A DNA stretch of 64,000 nucleotides from Zoogloea sp035335645 (GTDB lineage Bacteria > Pseudomonadota > Gammaproteobacteria > Burkholderiales > Rhodocyclaceae): positions 1 to 64,000 of the forward strand of contig DAOQMM010000002.1 of NCBI GenBank assembly GCA_035335645.1, in the 5' to 3' direction. The position numbers and the translations under genes were made by a program. Position 1 is the stretch's first letter. Each line of letters opens with the position of its first letter. Below, one piece after another: positions 49,210-58,388 of the stretch. The notes below the pieces were generated by a model. The model did no database searches. It saw only the letters and a list, made by a program, of their open reading frames with translations, and was not told the DNA's origin.

Positions 49210-49497
49210 TGAAAACTTCCTCCGTGATGATGGTGCTACGTGCCGGGCGGTGCGATCACATGTGGATCGGAGCTCACTTCGAGGTGGCATGTACTGCCGC
49301 CGACAAGGGGTTTCTCCCACCGGGCGCACGTCCACACCGGTAGGCGCGGCGTGCGTCGATATATTGAAGAATATCGTGGGAGGAGTGCTTGTCAATGCGC
49401 GCCGCACCATGGGCTGCGCCGATTCACGATCCGGACGGATATGGGATACTCCGGCCCGACATGCGGCGACGTGCCGCGCTGACGAAGGACTACCACA
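49210..49497. other. Divergent control region between aorA and moeA
   Basis: Nearly 290 bp without a gene. It contains the inverted repeat CGATAT-N8-ATATCG in the only AT-rich block (49357-49376) and must hold the promoters for both operons. No clear sigma-70 pair or sigma-54 motif was found. Confidence 0.55.
49357..49376. promoter_or_regulatory. Candidate operator between aorA and moeA
   Basis: CGATAT-N8-ATATCG is a perfect 6-bp inverted repeat. It recalls the AT-rich half-sites of ModE-type molybdate/tungstate regulators, but spacing differs from the E. coli operator, so the regulator is unknown. Confidence 0.4.
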
Positions 49498-50754
49498 ATG
49501 TCCCAAGATTCTGGCTGTGCTGCCCCGTCTTCCTCGCCTGCATCCCTGACGGTCGATGCGGCCCGGCGCCTCATCTTTGACCGCCTGACGCCCGTCGGCG
49601 GTTACGAGCGCATCGCCCTCCGCGCCGCCCTGGGCCGGATTCTGGCCGAACCGGTGATCGCCCCGTGCAACGTGCCTGCCCACGACAACTCGGCCATGGA
49701 CGGCTACGCCATTCGAGCTGACGATCTCCCGGAAAGTGGTGAGGCATCCTTCCAGGTGGTTGGAACGGCCTACGCGGGGCGTGGATTTTCGGGCATCGTC
49801 GGCGCGGGACAGGCGGTCCGCATCATGACCGGCGCGGTCGTGCCGATGGGCGCGGACACCATCGTCGTCCAGGAGATCGTGCAGACGGACGGCGACCGGG
49901 TCGTCGTGCCGCCCGGTCAGCGGCGCGGCCAGAATCTGCGTCGCGCGGGGGAGGATCTGGCGCTCGGGGCCATCGCCCTGCCCGCGGGCAAGCGCCTGGG
50001 GCCGGCCGAACTGGGGCTGGTGGCCTCTCTGGGCATCGCCGAGGTCAGCGTGACACGGCGCCTGCGGGTGGCCTTCTTCTCGACCGGCGACGAACTGGCG
50101 AGCATCGGCCGGCCGCTGGCACCCGGTGAAGTCTATGACTCGAACCGCTATACCCTCTTCGGCGCCCTCACCCGCCTCGGATGCGACCTGCTGGACATGG
50201 GCGTGATCCGGGACGAGCCTGAGTCCATGGAGACCGCCTTCCGGGAAGCGGCCCGGCACGCGGACGTGATCATCACGACGGGCGGCGTTTCGGTGGGCGA
50301 AGCCGACTTCATCCGCGACCTGATGGCGCGTCTGGGCGAGGTGAGCTTCTGGAAACTGGAGATCAAGCCGGGCCGCCCCATGGCCTTCGGCCGGCTGGGT
50401 TCGGCCTGGATGTTCGGACTGCCGGGCAATCCGGTCGCGGTGATGGTCACCTTCTATCAATTCGTGCAGGACGCCCTGCTTCATCTCGGCGGACTCACGC
50501 CGCTCCCTGAGCGTCCGCTGGTGCCGGCGGAATGCGCCGATGCCATCCGCAAGCAGCCGGGGCGGCGGGAATTCCTGCGCGGACGCCTCAGCCGTGAGGA
50601 CGGCATCTGGAAGGTGCGTCTGAGCGGTGCGCAGGGCTCAGGCATCCTGCGCTCCATGTCTGAAGCCAATTGTTTCATCGTGCTGGAAGAGACCCGCGGT
50701 AATGTCGCACCGGGCGATGCGGTCTCGGTCCAGCTCTTCGACGGATTGATCTGA
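49498..50754 (+). CDS. moeA: Molybdopterin molybdotransferase MoeA
   Basis: The 418-aa protein has all MoeA domains: NVPAHDNSAMDGYA near residue 60, MTGAVVPMGADTIV, FFSTGDEL, the GGVSVGEADF active-site loop and GLPGNPVAVMVTF. It inserts the metal oxyanion into adenylated pterin. Its position, divergent from aorA and the tungstate importer, suggests a tungsten-dedicated copy; housekeeping moeA is probably elsewhere. It converges with prpE at a strong shared terminator. Confidence 0.95.
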   Translation: MSQDSGCAAPSSSPASLTVDAARRLIFDRLTPVGGYERIALRAALGRILAEPVIAPCNVPAHDNSAMDGYAIRADDLPESGEASFQVVGTAYAGRGFSGIVGAGQAVRIMTGAVVPMGADTIVVQEIVQTDGDRVVVPPGQRRGQNLRRAGEDLALGAIALPAGKRLGPAELGLVASLGIAEVSVTRRLRVAFFSTGDELASIGRPLAPGEVYDSNRYTLFGALTRLGCDLLDMGVIRDEPESMETAFREAARHADVIITTGGVSVGEADFIRDLMARLGEVSFWKLEIKPGRPMAFGRLGSAWMFGLPGNPVAVMVTFYQFVQDALLHLGGLTPLPERPLVPAECADAIRKQPGRREFLRGRLSREDGIWKVRLSGAQGSGILRSMSEANCFIVLEETRGNVAPGDAVSVQLFDGLI

Positions 50755-50807
50755 GCAGACACGGCCGGTCCGCCGCCCGCTTTGACCGGCATGCGTGACA
50801 CGGCACA

Positions 50808-50841
50808 AAAAAAGCCGACCGGCGAACCGGTCGGCTTTTTT
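50808..50841. terminator. Bidirectional terminator between moeA and prpE
   Basis: AAAAAAGCCGACCGG pairs with CCGGTCGGCTTTTTT around a CGAA loop. A- and T-runs flank the GC stem, so it stops both the plus-strand moeA and the minus-strand prpE transcripts. Confidence 0.94.
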
Positions 50842-50857
50842 CAGTCGGACGACCGGA

Positions 50858-52750
50858 TTACTTGGTCAGTGCCGACTTGATCTGCTCGAGGGTGCTGGGA
50901 TCCTCGATGGTGGTCAGATCGCCCGGATCGCGGCCTTCCGCCAGCGCCTGGATGGAGCGGCGCAGCATCTTGCCGGAGCGGGTCTTGGGCAGGCCGGAGA
51001 TGAAGTGCACGCGGGCCGGGCGGGCAATGGCGCCGAGGCTGCCGTCCACGATCTTCATCACAGCCTTTTCCAGCTCCACGACCTTCTCGGGCGTATCGAC
51101 GCTGGCCGGATCCTTGACCACGGCGAAGGCCATGGGCATCTGACCCTTGAGCTGATCCGCCACGCCCACCACCGCCACCTCGGCAATGGCGGAATGGGAC
51201 TGGATCGCCTCCTCGATCTCGCGCGTGCCGAGACGGTGACCAGCCACGTTGATCACGTCGTCGGTACGGCCGAGGATCTTGTAGTAACCCGCGTCGTCCT
51301 TGATGCCCCAGTCGAAGGACGAGTAGACCAGCGGCTCCTGGAACAGGGAGAAGTAGGTGGACACGAAACGCTTATCGTCACCCCACACCGTGGTGAGGCA
51401 GCCCGGCGGCAGCGGCGGCACCACGCCGACGATGCCCTTCTCGTTGGGGCCGCATTCTGAGCCGTCGTCCCGGAACAGGCGCACGTCGTAGCCGTACACC
51501 GGGAAGCCGGGGGAGCCGAGCTGGACCTCCTGGCGCTCGACACCGGGCATCAGGGACAGCATGGCCCAGCCGGTTTCGGTCTGCCAGTAGTGGTCGATAA
51601 CCTGGATCCCCAGCTCGTCCATCATCCACTGGTGGGAGGTCTCGTCCATCGGCTCGCCGGCACAGTACAGGGCGCGCAGCTTGGAGAGGTCGTACTTCTT
51701 GAGGAAGGCCGGATCCTGCTTCTTCAGCACGCGGATGGCGGTGGGTGCGCTGAACATCACGGTGACGTCCTGCTCCTGGCAGATCTTCCACCAGATGCCG
51801 GCGTCGGGACGCAGAGGCGTGCCTTCGTACATGATGGTGGCCATGCCGTTGATCAGCGGGCCGTAGATGATGTAGCTGTGACCCACCACCCAGCCGATGT
51901 CGGAGGTGGAGAAGAAGGTTTCGCCGGGATTGCCGCAGTAGATGTGCTTCATGGACGCGGCGAGGGCGACAGCGTAGCCGCCGGTGTCACGCTGCACGCC
52001 CTTGGGTTTGCCAGTGGTGCCGGAGGTGTACAGGATGTAGCTGGGCTCGGAGGATTCCATCCAGGTCACGGGCACCTGTGCGTCCAGGTGCTTCTCGCGC
52101 AGCGCAGCGTAGTCCACATCGCGACCGGCCACCACGGCCATGTTGGGGTCGAGGTTGCGGTTGACCATCAGCACCTTGGCAGGCTTGTGTTCGGCCAGGT
52201 TGATGGCTTCGTCCAACAGGTGCTTGTAGGGCACCGGACGGCCGCCACGCATGCCGGCATCGGCGGAGACGATCACCGTGGGCTTGGCATCGTCGATGCG
52301 GGTGGCCAGCGAATGGGACGCGAAGCCGCCGAAAACCACCGAGTGGATGGCACCGATGCGGGTGCAGGCCAGCATCGCGAAGCAGGCTTCGGCGATCATC
52401 GGCATGTAGATCAGGACGCGATCGCCCTTCTTGACGCCGAGATCCTGATAGATCGCCGCCATGCGCATGACCTCGGTGCGCAGTTCGGCAAAGCTGTAGA
52501 CCTTTTCCTCGTCGGTTTCGGTGGAGATATAAACCAACGCCTTGCGGTCCGGGTGGGACTCGGCGTGGCGATCAACGGCGTTGTAGCAGAGGTTGGTCTC
52601 ACCGCCCACGAACCACTTGACGAAGGGCGGGTTGGAAAAGTCGTAGATCTGGGACGGCTGCTTGTTCCAGTGGATCAGTTGAGCCTGTTCGCCCCAGAAA
52701 CCATCCCGATCCTCGATGGAGCGCTTGTGAAATTCCTTGTAAGAAGCCAT
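50858..52750 (-). CDS. prpE: Propionyl-CoA synthetase PrpE
   Basis: The ATG at 52750 (GAGAGGAA upstream) gives 630 aa. It is an acyl-CoA synthetase with AMP-binding motif YTSGTTGKPKG, ETGWAMLS near the active site, and the C-terminal adenylating Lys in GLPKTRSGKMLRR. N-terminal MASYKEFHKRSIEDRDGFW and the SAPTAIRVLKKQDP stretch fit PrpE better than AcsA. It activates propionate, and less well acetate, to the CoA ester. An acrylyl-CoA-reductase-like gene lies nearby. Confidence 0.9.
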   Translation of the reverse strand: MASYKEFHKRSIEDRDGFWGEQAQLIHWNKQPSQIYDFSNPPFVKWFVGGETNLCYNAVDRHAESHPDRKALVYISTETDEEKVYSFAELRTEVMRMAAIYQDLGVKKGDRVLIYMPMIAEACFAMLACTRIGAIHSVVFGGFASHSLATRIDDAKPTVIVSADAGMRGGRPVPYKHLLDEAINLAEHKPAKVLMVNRNLDPNMAVVAGRDVDYAALREKHLDAQVPVTWMESSEPSYILYTSGTTGKPKGVQRDTGGYAVALAASMKHIYCGNPGETFFSTSDIGWVVGHSYIIYGPLINGMATIMYEGTPLRPDAGIWWKICQEQDVTVMFSAPTAIRVLKKQDPAFLKKYDLSKLRALYCAGEPMDETSHQWMMDELGIQVIDHYWQTETGWAMLSLMPGVERQEVQLGSPGFPVYGYDVRLFRDDGSECGPNEKGIVGVVPPLPPGCLTTVWGDDKRFVSTYFSLFQEPLVYSSFDWGIKDDAGYYKILGRTDDVINVAGHRLGTREIEEAIQSHSAIAEVAVVGVADQLKGQMPMAFAVVKDPASVDTPEKVVELEKAVMKIVDGSLGAIARPARVHFISGLPKTRSGKMLRRSIQALAEGRDPGDLTTIEDPSTLEQIKSALTK

Positions 52751-52822
52751 GGGTTTCCTCTCCCTTTGTTCGTATCGTGAAAGCACTGCATGCCGGGGCG
52801 GTACGCGGATGCGTCCGTCACC

Positions 52823-54007
52823 TTATCCGTTGTTGTGGAAGCCAGCCACCAGCCCGGTGTCTGCAGCGCGTGCGAGGGAGGCAAGCGGCAGCCCGGAGCG
52901 GAATTCGGATTCTATCAATTCCAGCAGCGGCAAGAGTGTCCGGATCGCATCGGGCAGCTGACCGCGCACGTCCGTCGCGTTGCCGGCCCTGACGCGCTGG
53001 AGCAATGCGTCGATGCTGACCGGCGGCCGCGCGGCTGCCTTCTGCGCGACGGAGGCTTCGGTGACCTCACCGTGAGGCCCGATAACCCGGTCGCCGCCGA
53101 GGGTCCGACCGGTCGAAAGTCGCTGCAGCGCATCCGCAATGAGGTGACTGACCGTGGTCCGCCCATCCGGCGAGTTGGCGGCAATCCCAACTGTCAGATG
53201 GATATGGATACGCTCTTCCCGATAGGTCATCACCATGTGGTTGATGGCCTGGCGCAGGCGGAAGGCAAAGGCTGCCACGCCGTCGATGTCCGTGTTCGGC
53301 GACACCACGGCAAATCGTGCCGTGGCCAGCTCTGCGACGGTGTCCTCCTGACGCAGCTTGGTGGCCAGGATGCGCGACAGCTTGCGGTGGATGAGCTGGG
53401 CCACGTGGGCGCCATACCGGCTCACCAGCGTATCGAACCCGTCGATCTCGATGACCATCACGCTGACATCGGTGTGCCGTCGCGCCGCCAGGGACAGTTC
53501 CTGGGCAGCGTGATGGTGCAGGTAGGAGGGCGTCGCCAGCCCGGAGACGGGATCCACGGGGCTCGACGTGGCCAGCGCGGCACGACTTTCTTCCAGGTCC
53601 CGCTGGGTGCGGGCCAGTTGGGTGAGCGCTTCGAGGCGGGCGAGCAGTTCGACGGTGGAGATGCTCTTGGAAATGAAGTCGGTGGCGCCGGCGCTCTTGG
53701 CCTTCACGCGCACTTCGGGCTCGTCGTCGCCCGATATGACCGCCACCGGCAAGGTGGAGATGCGCGACAGGCGCGAGCCGCGGATGCGCTCCAGCAGCCC
53801 GTAACCGTCCAGACGCGGCATGCCGATGTCGGTGATGACCGCCTGGATGGTCGGATCCACCATCAGGGTCTGCCAGCCGTCTTCCCCGTCCGCTTCCTCG
53901 CGGACCTCGAAACGCCCCCGCAGGTGCCGGATCAGGGAAGCCCGGACCATGCGGGAGTCGTCGATGATCAGGACCCTGGGCAGGGCCTGATCGCTGTCGT
54001 CATTCAT
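52823..54007 (-). CDS. Response regulator with degenerate GGDEF domain
   Basis: The ATG at 54007 gives 394 aa. The receiver domain (about 10-130) has IIDDSRM, acceptor Asp in VITDIGMPRLDG and Lys in ISKS. The second domain aligns with a diguanylate cyclase, but the GGDEF signature is replaced by ATARF (ELATARFAVVSP), and the metal-binding residues are lost. It is therefore not expected to make c-di-GMP and may bind it or another protein. The C-terminal 90 residues form an unclassified helical tail. Confidence 0.85.
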   Translation of the reverse strand: MNDDSDQALPRVLIIDDSRMVRASLIRHLRGRFEVREEADGEDGWQTLMVDPTIQAVITDIGMPRLDGYGLLERIRGSRLSRISTLPVAVISGDDEPEVRVKAKSAGATDFISKSISTVELLARLEALTQLARTQRDLEESRAALATSSPVDPVSGLATPSYLHHHAAQELSLAARRHTDVSVMVIEIDGFDTLVSRYGAHVAQLIHRKLSRILATKLRQEDTVAELATARFAVVSPNTDIDGVAAFAFRLRQAINHMVMTYREERIHIHLTVGIAANSPDGRTTVSHLIADALQRLSTGRTLGGDRVIGPHGEVTEASVAQKAAARPPVSIDALLQRVRAGNATDVRGQLPDAIRTLLPLLELIESEFRSGLPLASLARAADTGLVAGFHNNG

Positions 54008-54032
54008 GCTGCGCTCGCTGTGAGGGGTGTCC

Positions 54033-55043
54033 TCATGCGCTAACGGCAATCACCGTGCGGCCCTTGACCCGCCCCGCGATGAAATCGTCGAACACCCCCG
54101 GCAGATCTGCAAAAGGCACCGTGCGGGACATGGACTCGAGATGACGCGGGCGCAGGTCGGTGGCCAGCCGATCCCAGACCCGCGTGCGCGTCGGGAAGCC
54201 CATGTAGCCGGAATCCACCCCCAGCAGACTCACGCCGCGCAGGATGAAGGGGAAGACCGTGGTGTTCAGGCTGATGCTCTGGGCGTTGCCGATGCTCGCC
54301 ACGGTGCCGGCCTGTTTCATGGTGGACAGCACCCAGGCGAGGATGTCGCCCCCCACGTTGTCCACCGCGCCGGCCCACAGGCCCGCGTCCAGCGGCCGCG
54401 TCTTGGCCGGATCGATGGTCGAACGCAGGCGAATCTCGGCCGCACCGAGTTCCCTCAGATAAGCCTCTTCCTCGGCCTTGCCGGTCAGCGCCACCACGTG
54501 GTAGCCGAGACCGGCCAGCATGTCGATGGCCAGCCCGCCCACACCGCCGGTGGCGCCCGTGACGATCACCGGACCGTTGTCCGGGCACAGGCCGTTGTCC
54601 TCCATGCGCACGATGCCCAGTGCTGCGGTGAAGCCGGCCGTGCCGAGCGCCATGGCATCGAACAGGGAGAGCCCCGCCGGCAGCGGCACCACCCACCCGG
54701 CAGGCACCCGCGCGTATTCGGCGTAGCCCCCGTGATGGGCCACGCCGATGTCGAAGCTGGTGGCGATCACCGGATCGCCGGCCTTGAAGCGCGAATCCGC
54801 ACTGCTCACCACCGTGCCGGACAGGTCGATGCCACCCACACAGGGAAAGCGCCGGATGATCTTGCCGGCACCGGTGGCCGCCAGCGCATCCTTGTAATTG
54901 ACACTGGAATAGGCCACGCGGATCAGCACTTCGCCGGCGTCGAGCTGATCAACGGTCATACGCTCCATGCGGCTGTCCACCTTGCGCTGCGCGTCCTGGT
55001 GGATCACGAAAGCCTGGAAATCGGCGGGAAGAGGGGTGTTCAT
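54033..55043 (-). CDS. acuI: Acrylyl-CoA reductase-like zinc-independent MDR (AcuI/YhdH)
   Basis: The 336-aa medium-chain reductase has the YhdH/AcuI layout, starting FQAFVIHQDAQRKVDSR, with SSVNYKDALAATGAGKI, the NADPH motif TGATGGVGGLAIDML, and no catalytic zinc Cys. AcuI reduces acrylyl-CoA to propionyl-CoA and protects against acrylate. Its neighbour but one is prpE, so the pair could handle C3 acids; the response regulator separating them weakens an operon claim. The other family activity is general quinone reduction. Confidence 0.85.
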   Translation of the reverse strand: MNTPLPADFQAFVIHQDAQRKVDSRMERMTVDQLDAGEVLIRVAYSSVNYKDALAATGAGKIIRRFPCVGGIDLSGTVVSSADSRFKAGDPVIATSFDIGVAHHGGYAEYARVPAGWVVPLPAGLSLFDAMALGTAGFTAALGIVRMEDNGLCPDNGPVIVTGATGGVGGLAIDMLAGLGYHVVALTGKAEEEAYLRELGAAEIRLRSTIDPAKTRPLDAGLWAGAVDNVGGDILAWVLSTMKQAGTVASIGNAQSISLNTTVFPFILRGVSLLGVDSGYMGFPTRTRVWDRLATDLRPRHLESMSRTVPFADLPGVFDDFIAGRVKGRTVIAVSA

Positions 55044-55195
55044 GCGGTTCTCCTGATATAGCGGGCGGCTGCCCTGGTTATGGTTCTGCGCCGATTATAT
55101 CGCCCGCCCGGCGGCTGTTTCCGGCCCGCCGTGCGTTGCTCAATGTCGAGCCCCTGCTGCCGTAAATGGGAACATCGCCCCCCAGGAGACCGTCC

Positions 55196-56095
55196 ATGGC
55201 CCTGATCACCCGCCCTTTCGAAACCCTTTCCGCTTACGAGGCCTTCTTCGCCCACGAGGAGATGCCGGTGCTCCGGCACACGGTGAAGGAGCTCGATGCC
55301 ATGCGCGAGCAGGAGGATCATGTCAATGGCCGCGCCGTGGCGGCGCTGGTCCTGAGCGATCCCATGATGACTCTGCGGGTATTGATCCACCTCGAGCAGA
55401 ACCGGCGGGCCAGCCAGAACCACGACATCACCACCGTGGAGCGGGCCATCATGATGATGGGCATCTCGCCCTTCCTGCGTCGCTTTGCGGACCTGCCCAC
55501 GATCGAGGCGCAGCTGCACGATCATCCCAAGGCCCTGATCGGTGTCCTGCGGGTCATCAGCCGGGCCCGCCGCGCCGCCAAGTACGCCCGCGACTGGGCC
55601 ATCGTGCGGCACGACCTGGATGTGGACGAAATCACCGTCGCCGCCCTCCTCCATGAGGTCGCGGAGATCGTCTGCTGGTGCTTCGCCCCGACCCTCACCG
55701 ACGAGGTCTACGCCATGCAGCGGGCCGACCACAGCCTGCGTTCAGTGGCTGCGCAGCGCCGCGTCTTCAACGTCTCGGCCCAGGATCTGCAGTCCTGCCT
55801 GGTTCGGCAATGGCACCTTCCGGAACTGCTGGTCTCGATGATGGACACGCACCAGATCAACAACCCCCGGGTCGCCACGGTCAAGCTCGCGGGCAATCTG
55901 GCCCGTCACACTGCCCAGGGCTGGGACAACGCGGCCATCCCGGACGATCTGGCCGCGATCGAGGCGCTGCTGCATGTGGGCCGGGAAACCCTGCTGCATC
56001 GCCTCGCGGTGCCCCACGAGGACGCCGACCGCCTGCTCAATGCCGGCGGACAGGCCGCCGGAGCCCTGCCGCCGGAGCAGTCGCCTCAGGCCTGA
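55196..56095 (+). CDS. HDOD-domain protein
   Basis: The ATG at 55196 (AGGAGA 7 nt upstream) gives 299 aa. The body is an HDOD domain, a HD-like helical fold lacking metal ligands (MMMGISPFLRRFADLP, VAALLHEVAEIVCWCFAP). HDOD proteins take part in signalling and c-di-GMP-related control. It is a single gene divergent from acuI and overlaps the end of uup by 10 nt on the opposite strand. Confidence 0.85.
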   Translation: MALITRPFETLSAYEAFFAHEEMPVLRHTVKELDAMREQEDHVNGRAVAALVLSDPMMTLRVLIHLEQNRRASQNHDITTVERAIMMMGISPFLRRFADLPTIEAQLHDHPKALIGVLRVISRARRAAKYARDWAIVRHDLDVDEITVAALLHEVAEIVCWCFAPTLTDEVYAMQRADHSLRSVAAQRRVFNVSAQDLQSCLVRQWHLPELLVSMMDTHQINNPRVATVKLAGNLARHTAQGWDNAAIPDDLAAIEALLHVGRETLLHRLAVPHEDADRLLNAGGQAAGALPPEQSPQA

Positions 56096-57999
56096 GCCGC
56101 GGCGCGGGATTCCAGCGCCTCCCAGCGCGACAGGGCGGCGTCGATGTCCTTCTCCAGCGCTTCCAGCTGCGCCTTGAGCACAGGCACCTCCTGAGGCGCA
56201 TCCTTGTAGAGCGTCGGATCACCCAGCCGGGCCTGGACGTCCGCCTGTTGAGTCTCGAGCGCTGCAATGCGGTCCGGCAATCCTTCCAGTTCCCGCTGTT
56301 CCTTCCAGCTCAATTTCGCGGGCCGGTCCGGTGCTGCTTCCTTACGCGGCGGGGGTGCCGTTTTGGGCGTCGCGGGCACAACTGGGGCGACGGCCGGTAC
56401 GGCGGCCGGACGCGTACGCAGCCAGTCCTCGTACCCGCCTGCATATTCCTTCCAGTCGCCCTCCCCTTCCGCGGCGATGACCTGGGTCACCACGTTGTCG
56501 AGGAAGGCCCGGTCGTGGCTCACCAGGAAGACCGTGCCGTCGTAGCGGGCCAGCAGGTCTTCCAGCAGGTCCAGCGTCTCGATGTCCAGGTCGTTGGTCG
56601 GTTCGTCCAGCACCATCACGTTGGCCGGGCGGGCGAACAGGCGGGCCAGCAGCAGGCGGTTGCGCTCGCCGCCGGACAGGGATTTGACCGGTGATCGGGC
56701 GCGGGCCGGCGAGAACAGGAAGTCCCCCAGATAGCCGATGACGTGGGTGCGATGCCCGCCGATCTCCACGTAGTCCGAACCCGGACTGATGACCTCGGTC
56801 AGCGGCGCCTCCGGGTCGAGCTGGGCGCGCAGCTGGTCGAAATAGGCCACGGTCTGACGGGTGCCGCGGCGGACGCGGCCTTCGTCGGGCTCGATCTCCC
56901 CCAGGATCAGCTTGAGCAGCGTCGTCTTGCCGGCGCCATTGGGACCGATCAGGCCGATGCGGTCGCCCCGCAGGATGCGCGTGGAGAAATGGCGCGCCAC
57001 CCAGCGTTCACCGAAGCGTTTGCCCACGTCCTCCAGCTCGGCCACCATCTGCCCGCTGCTTTCGCCACGATCCACCGCCAGCCTGACGTTGCCCAGGCGA
57101 TCACGGCGCTCACCGCGCTCCCGGCGCAGGGCCTCCAGGCGCCGCACGCGCCCCTCGTTGCGGGTCCGGCGGGCCTCGACGCCCTTGCGGATCCACACTT
57201 CTTCCTGGGCCAGCAGCTTGTCGAAGCGGGCGTTGGCCTTCTCCTCGGCGTCGAGCTGATCGGCCTTGCGGACCTGGTAGTCGGCGTAGCGGCCGGGAAA
57301 ACTCGACAGCAGCCCGCGATCCAGTTCCACGATGCGCGTGGCCACGTGGTCCAGGAAGACCCGGTCGTGAGTGATCACCACCACGGCACCGGGAAACTCC
57401 CGGATCAGCGCTTCCAGCCACAGGATGCCGTCGATGTCCAGGTGGTTGGTTGGTTCGTCCAGCAGCAGCACTTCCGGTTCGCCCACCAGCGCGCGGGCCA
57501 GAGCCACCCGCTTGATGCCGCCGCCGGAGAGGCTGCCAACCGGCGCGTCACCAGCGAGCCGCAGCGTGCCGAGGATCTGCTCGACGCGTTGTTCCAGGCG
57601 CCAGGCCTGGGCGTCCTCGACGCGATGCTGGACGGCCTCCAGGTGCGCCAGCGCAGCGTCGCTGGCCTCGTCGGCGACGGCCAGCATGGCCGCGTGGTAA
57701 TCGACCAGCAATTGGGCCACGTCACCGAGGCCTTCGGCCACCGCCGCGAAAACGCTCAGGTCCAGGGAAAAATCGGCTTCCTGCGGCACATAGGCGATGC
57801 GCACGCCGGGCTGCCGCCAGACGCGGCCATCGTCCAGGGTGGCCTGTCCGGCCAGGGCCTTGAGCAGGCTGGACTTGCCGCTGCCGTTGCGGCCGATCAG
57901 GGCGACCCGCTCGCCGGCGTCGAGTTGAAAGTCGGCCTTGTCGAGCAGGGCCACGTGGCCGAAGGCCAGGCAGGCATCGTCCAGAGTGAGGAGCGGCAT
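56086..57999 (-). CDS. uup: ABC-F ATPase Uup
   Basis: The 637-aa protein has two ABC domains in tandem: Walker A GRNGSGKSS and GPNGAGKTT, signatures SGGGIKRVALARAL and SGGERNRLLLARLF, and Walker B LLLDEPTNHLDI and VLDEPTNDLDI. A C-terminal coiled coil with a basic patch follows, as in Uup. There is no membrane domain. Uup acts on ribosomes or branched DNA and limits transposon excision in E. coli. Confidence 0.94.
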   Translation of the reverse strand: MPLLTLDDACLAFGHVALLDKADFQLDAGERVALIGRNGSGKSSLLKALAGQATLDDGRVWRQPGVRIAYVPQEADFSLDLSVFAAVAEGLGDVAQLLVDYHAAMLAVADEASDAALAHLEAVQHRVEDAQAWRLEQRVEQILGTLRLAGDAPVGSLSGGGIKRVALARALVGEPEVLLLDEPTNHLDIDGILWLEALIREFPGAVVVITHDRVFLDHVATRIVELDRGLLSSFPGRYADYQVRKADQLDAEEKANARFDKLLAQEEVWIRKGVEARRTRNEGRVRRLEALRRERGERRDRLGNVRLAVDRGESSGQMVAELEDVGKRFGERWVARHFSTRILRGDRIGLIGPNGAGKTTLLKLILGEIEPDEGRVRRGTRQTVAYFDQLRAQLDPEAPLTEVISPGSDYVEIGGHRTHVIGYLGDFLFSPARARSPVKSLSGGERNRLLLARLFARPANVMVLDEPTNDLDIETLDLLEDLLARYDGTVFLVSHDRAFLDNVVTQVIAAEGEGDWKEYAGGYEDWLRTRPAAVPAVAPVVPATPKTAPPPRKEAAPDRPAKLSWKEQRELEGLPDRIAALETQQADVQARLGDPTLYKDAPQEVPVLKAQLEALEKDIDAALSRWEALESRAAAQA

Positions 58000-58131
58000 G
58001 AATCGGTCCGCGAACGCGGTCAGGGCAGTGACGAGAGGCGGATTCTACCGCGGGCACGCGATGCGGCCTGTCCGGGATACGTCAGTCGTGTTGGCATGTT
58101 TGATGCGTCACACCCCTCGATACAGCAGGTG

Positions 58132-58160
58132 TTGACGGATTTGCGACGAATCTATTTAAT
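58132..58160 (+). promoter_or_regulatory. Sigma-70 promoter of the hemP operon
   Basis: TTGACG (58132-58137) and TTTAAT (58155-58160) are separated by exactly 17 bp, each one mismatch from consensus. The Fur site overlaps the -10 element. Transcription would start near 58167, about 36 nt before the hemP ATG. Confidence 0.8.
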
Positions 58161-58176
58161 AGCAATCATTCTCATT
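58158..58176 (+). promoter_or_regulatory. Fur box
   Basis: AATAGCAATCATTCTCATT matches the 19-bp Fur consensus GATAATGATAATCATTATC in its core, with the characteristic AATCATTCTCATT half often seen before hemP genes. It covers the -10 region of the promoter, consistent with iron-dependent repression. Confidence 0.78.
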
Positions 58177-58202
58177 CTCGAATCAGCGACCGAGGTGTGT
58201 GC

Positions 58203-58388
58203 ATGAGTCCAGCCCTGTCCCCGTCTTCCCAGACCACGAACGACGACGCGCGCCGCGAATCCGCATCGCCGGTCACCTTGCGCAGCGCCGACCTGCTCCA
58301 GGATCGGGGATGCGTGCTCATCGAACACCAAGGCATGGTCTACGCCCTGCGTGCGACCCGCGCCGGAAAGCTGATCCTGACAAAATGA
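58203..58388 (+). CDS. hemP: Hemin uptake protein HemP
   Basis: The 61-aa protein ends with the HemP signature: VLIEHQGMVYALRATRAGKLILTK seen in parts, with the invariant RxTxxGKLILTK end. HemP is a small iron-regulated protein needed for heme uptake gene expression in some betaproteobacteria. It is the first gene behind the Fur-controlled promoter, and its stop overlaps the next start in an ATGA. Confidence 0.92.
   Translation: MSPALSPSSQTTNDDARRESASPVTLRSADLLQDRGCVLIEHQGMVYALRATRAGKLILTK

Noticed and set aside
49357..49376. Classical E. coli-type ModE operator
   Set aside because: Half-sites are similar, but the spacer is 8 instead of about 12 nt, so I report it only as a generic operator candidate.
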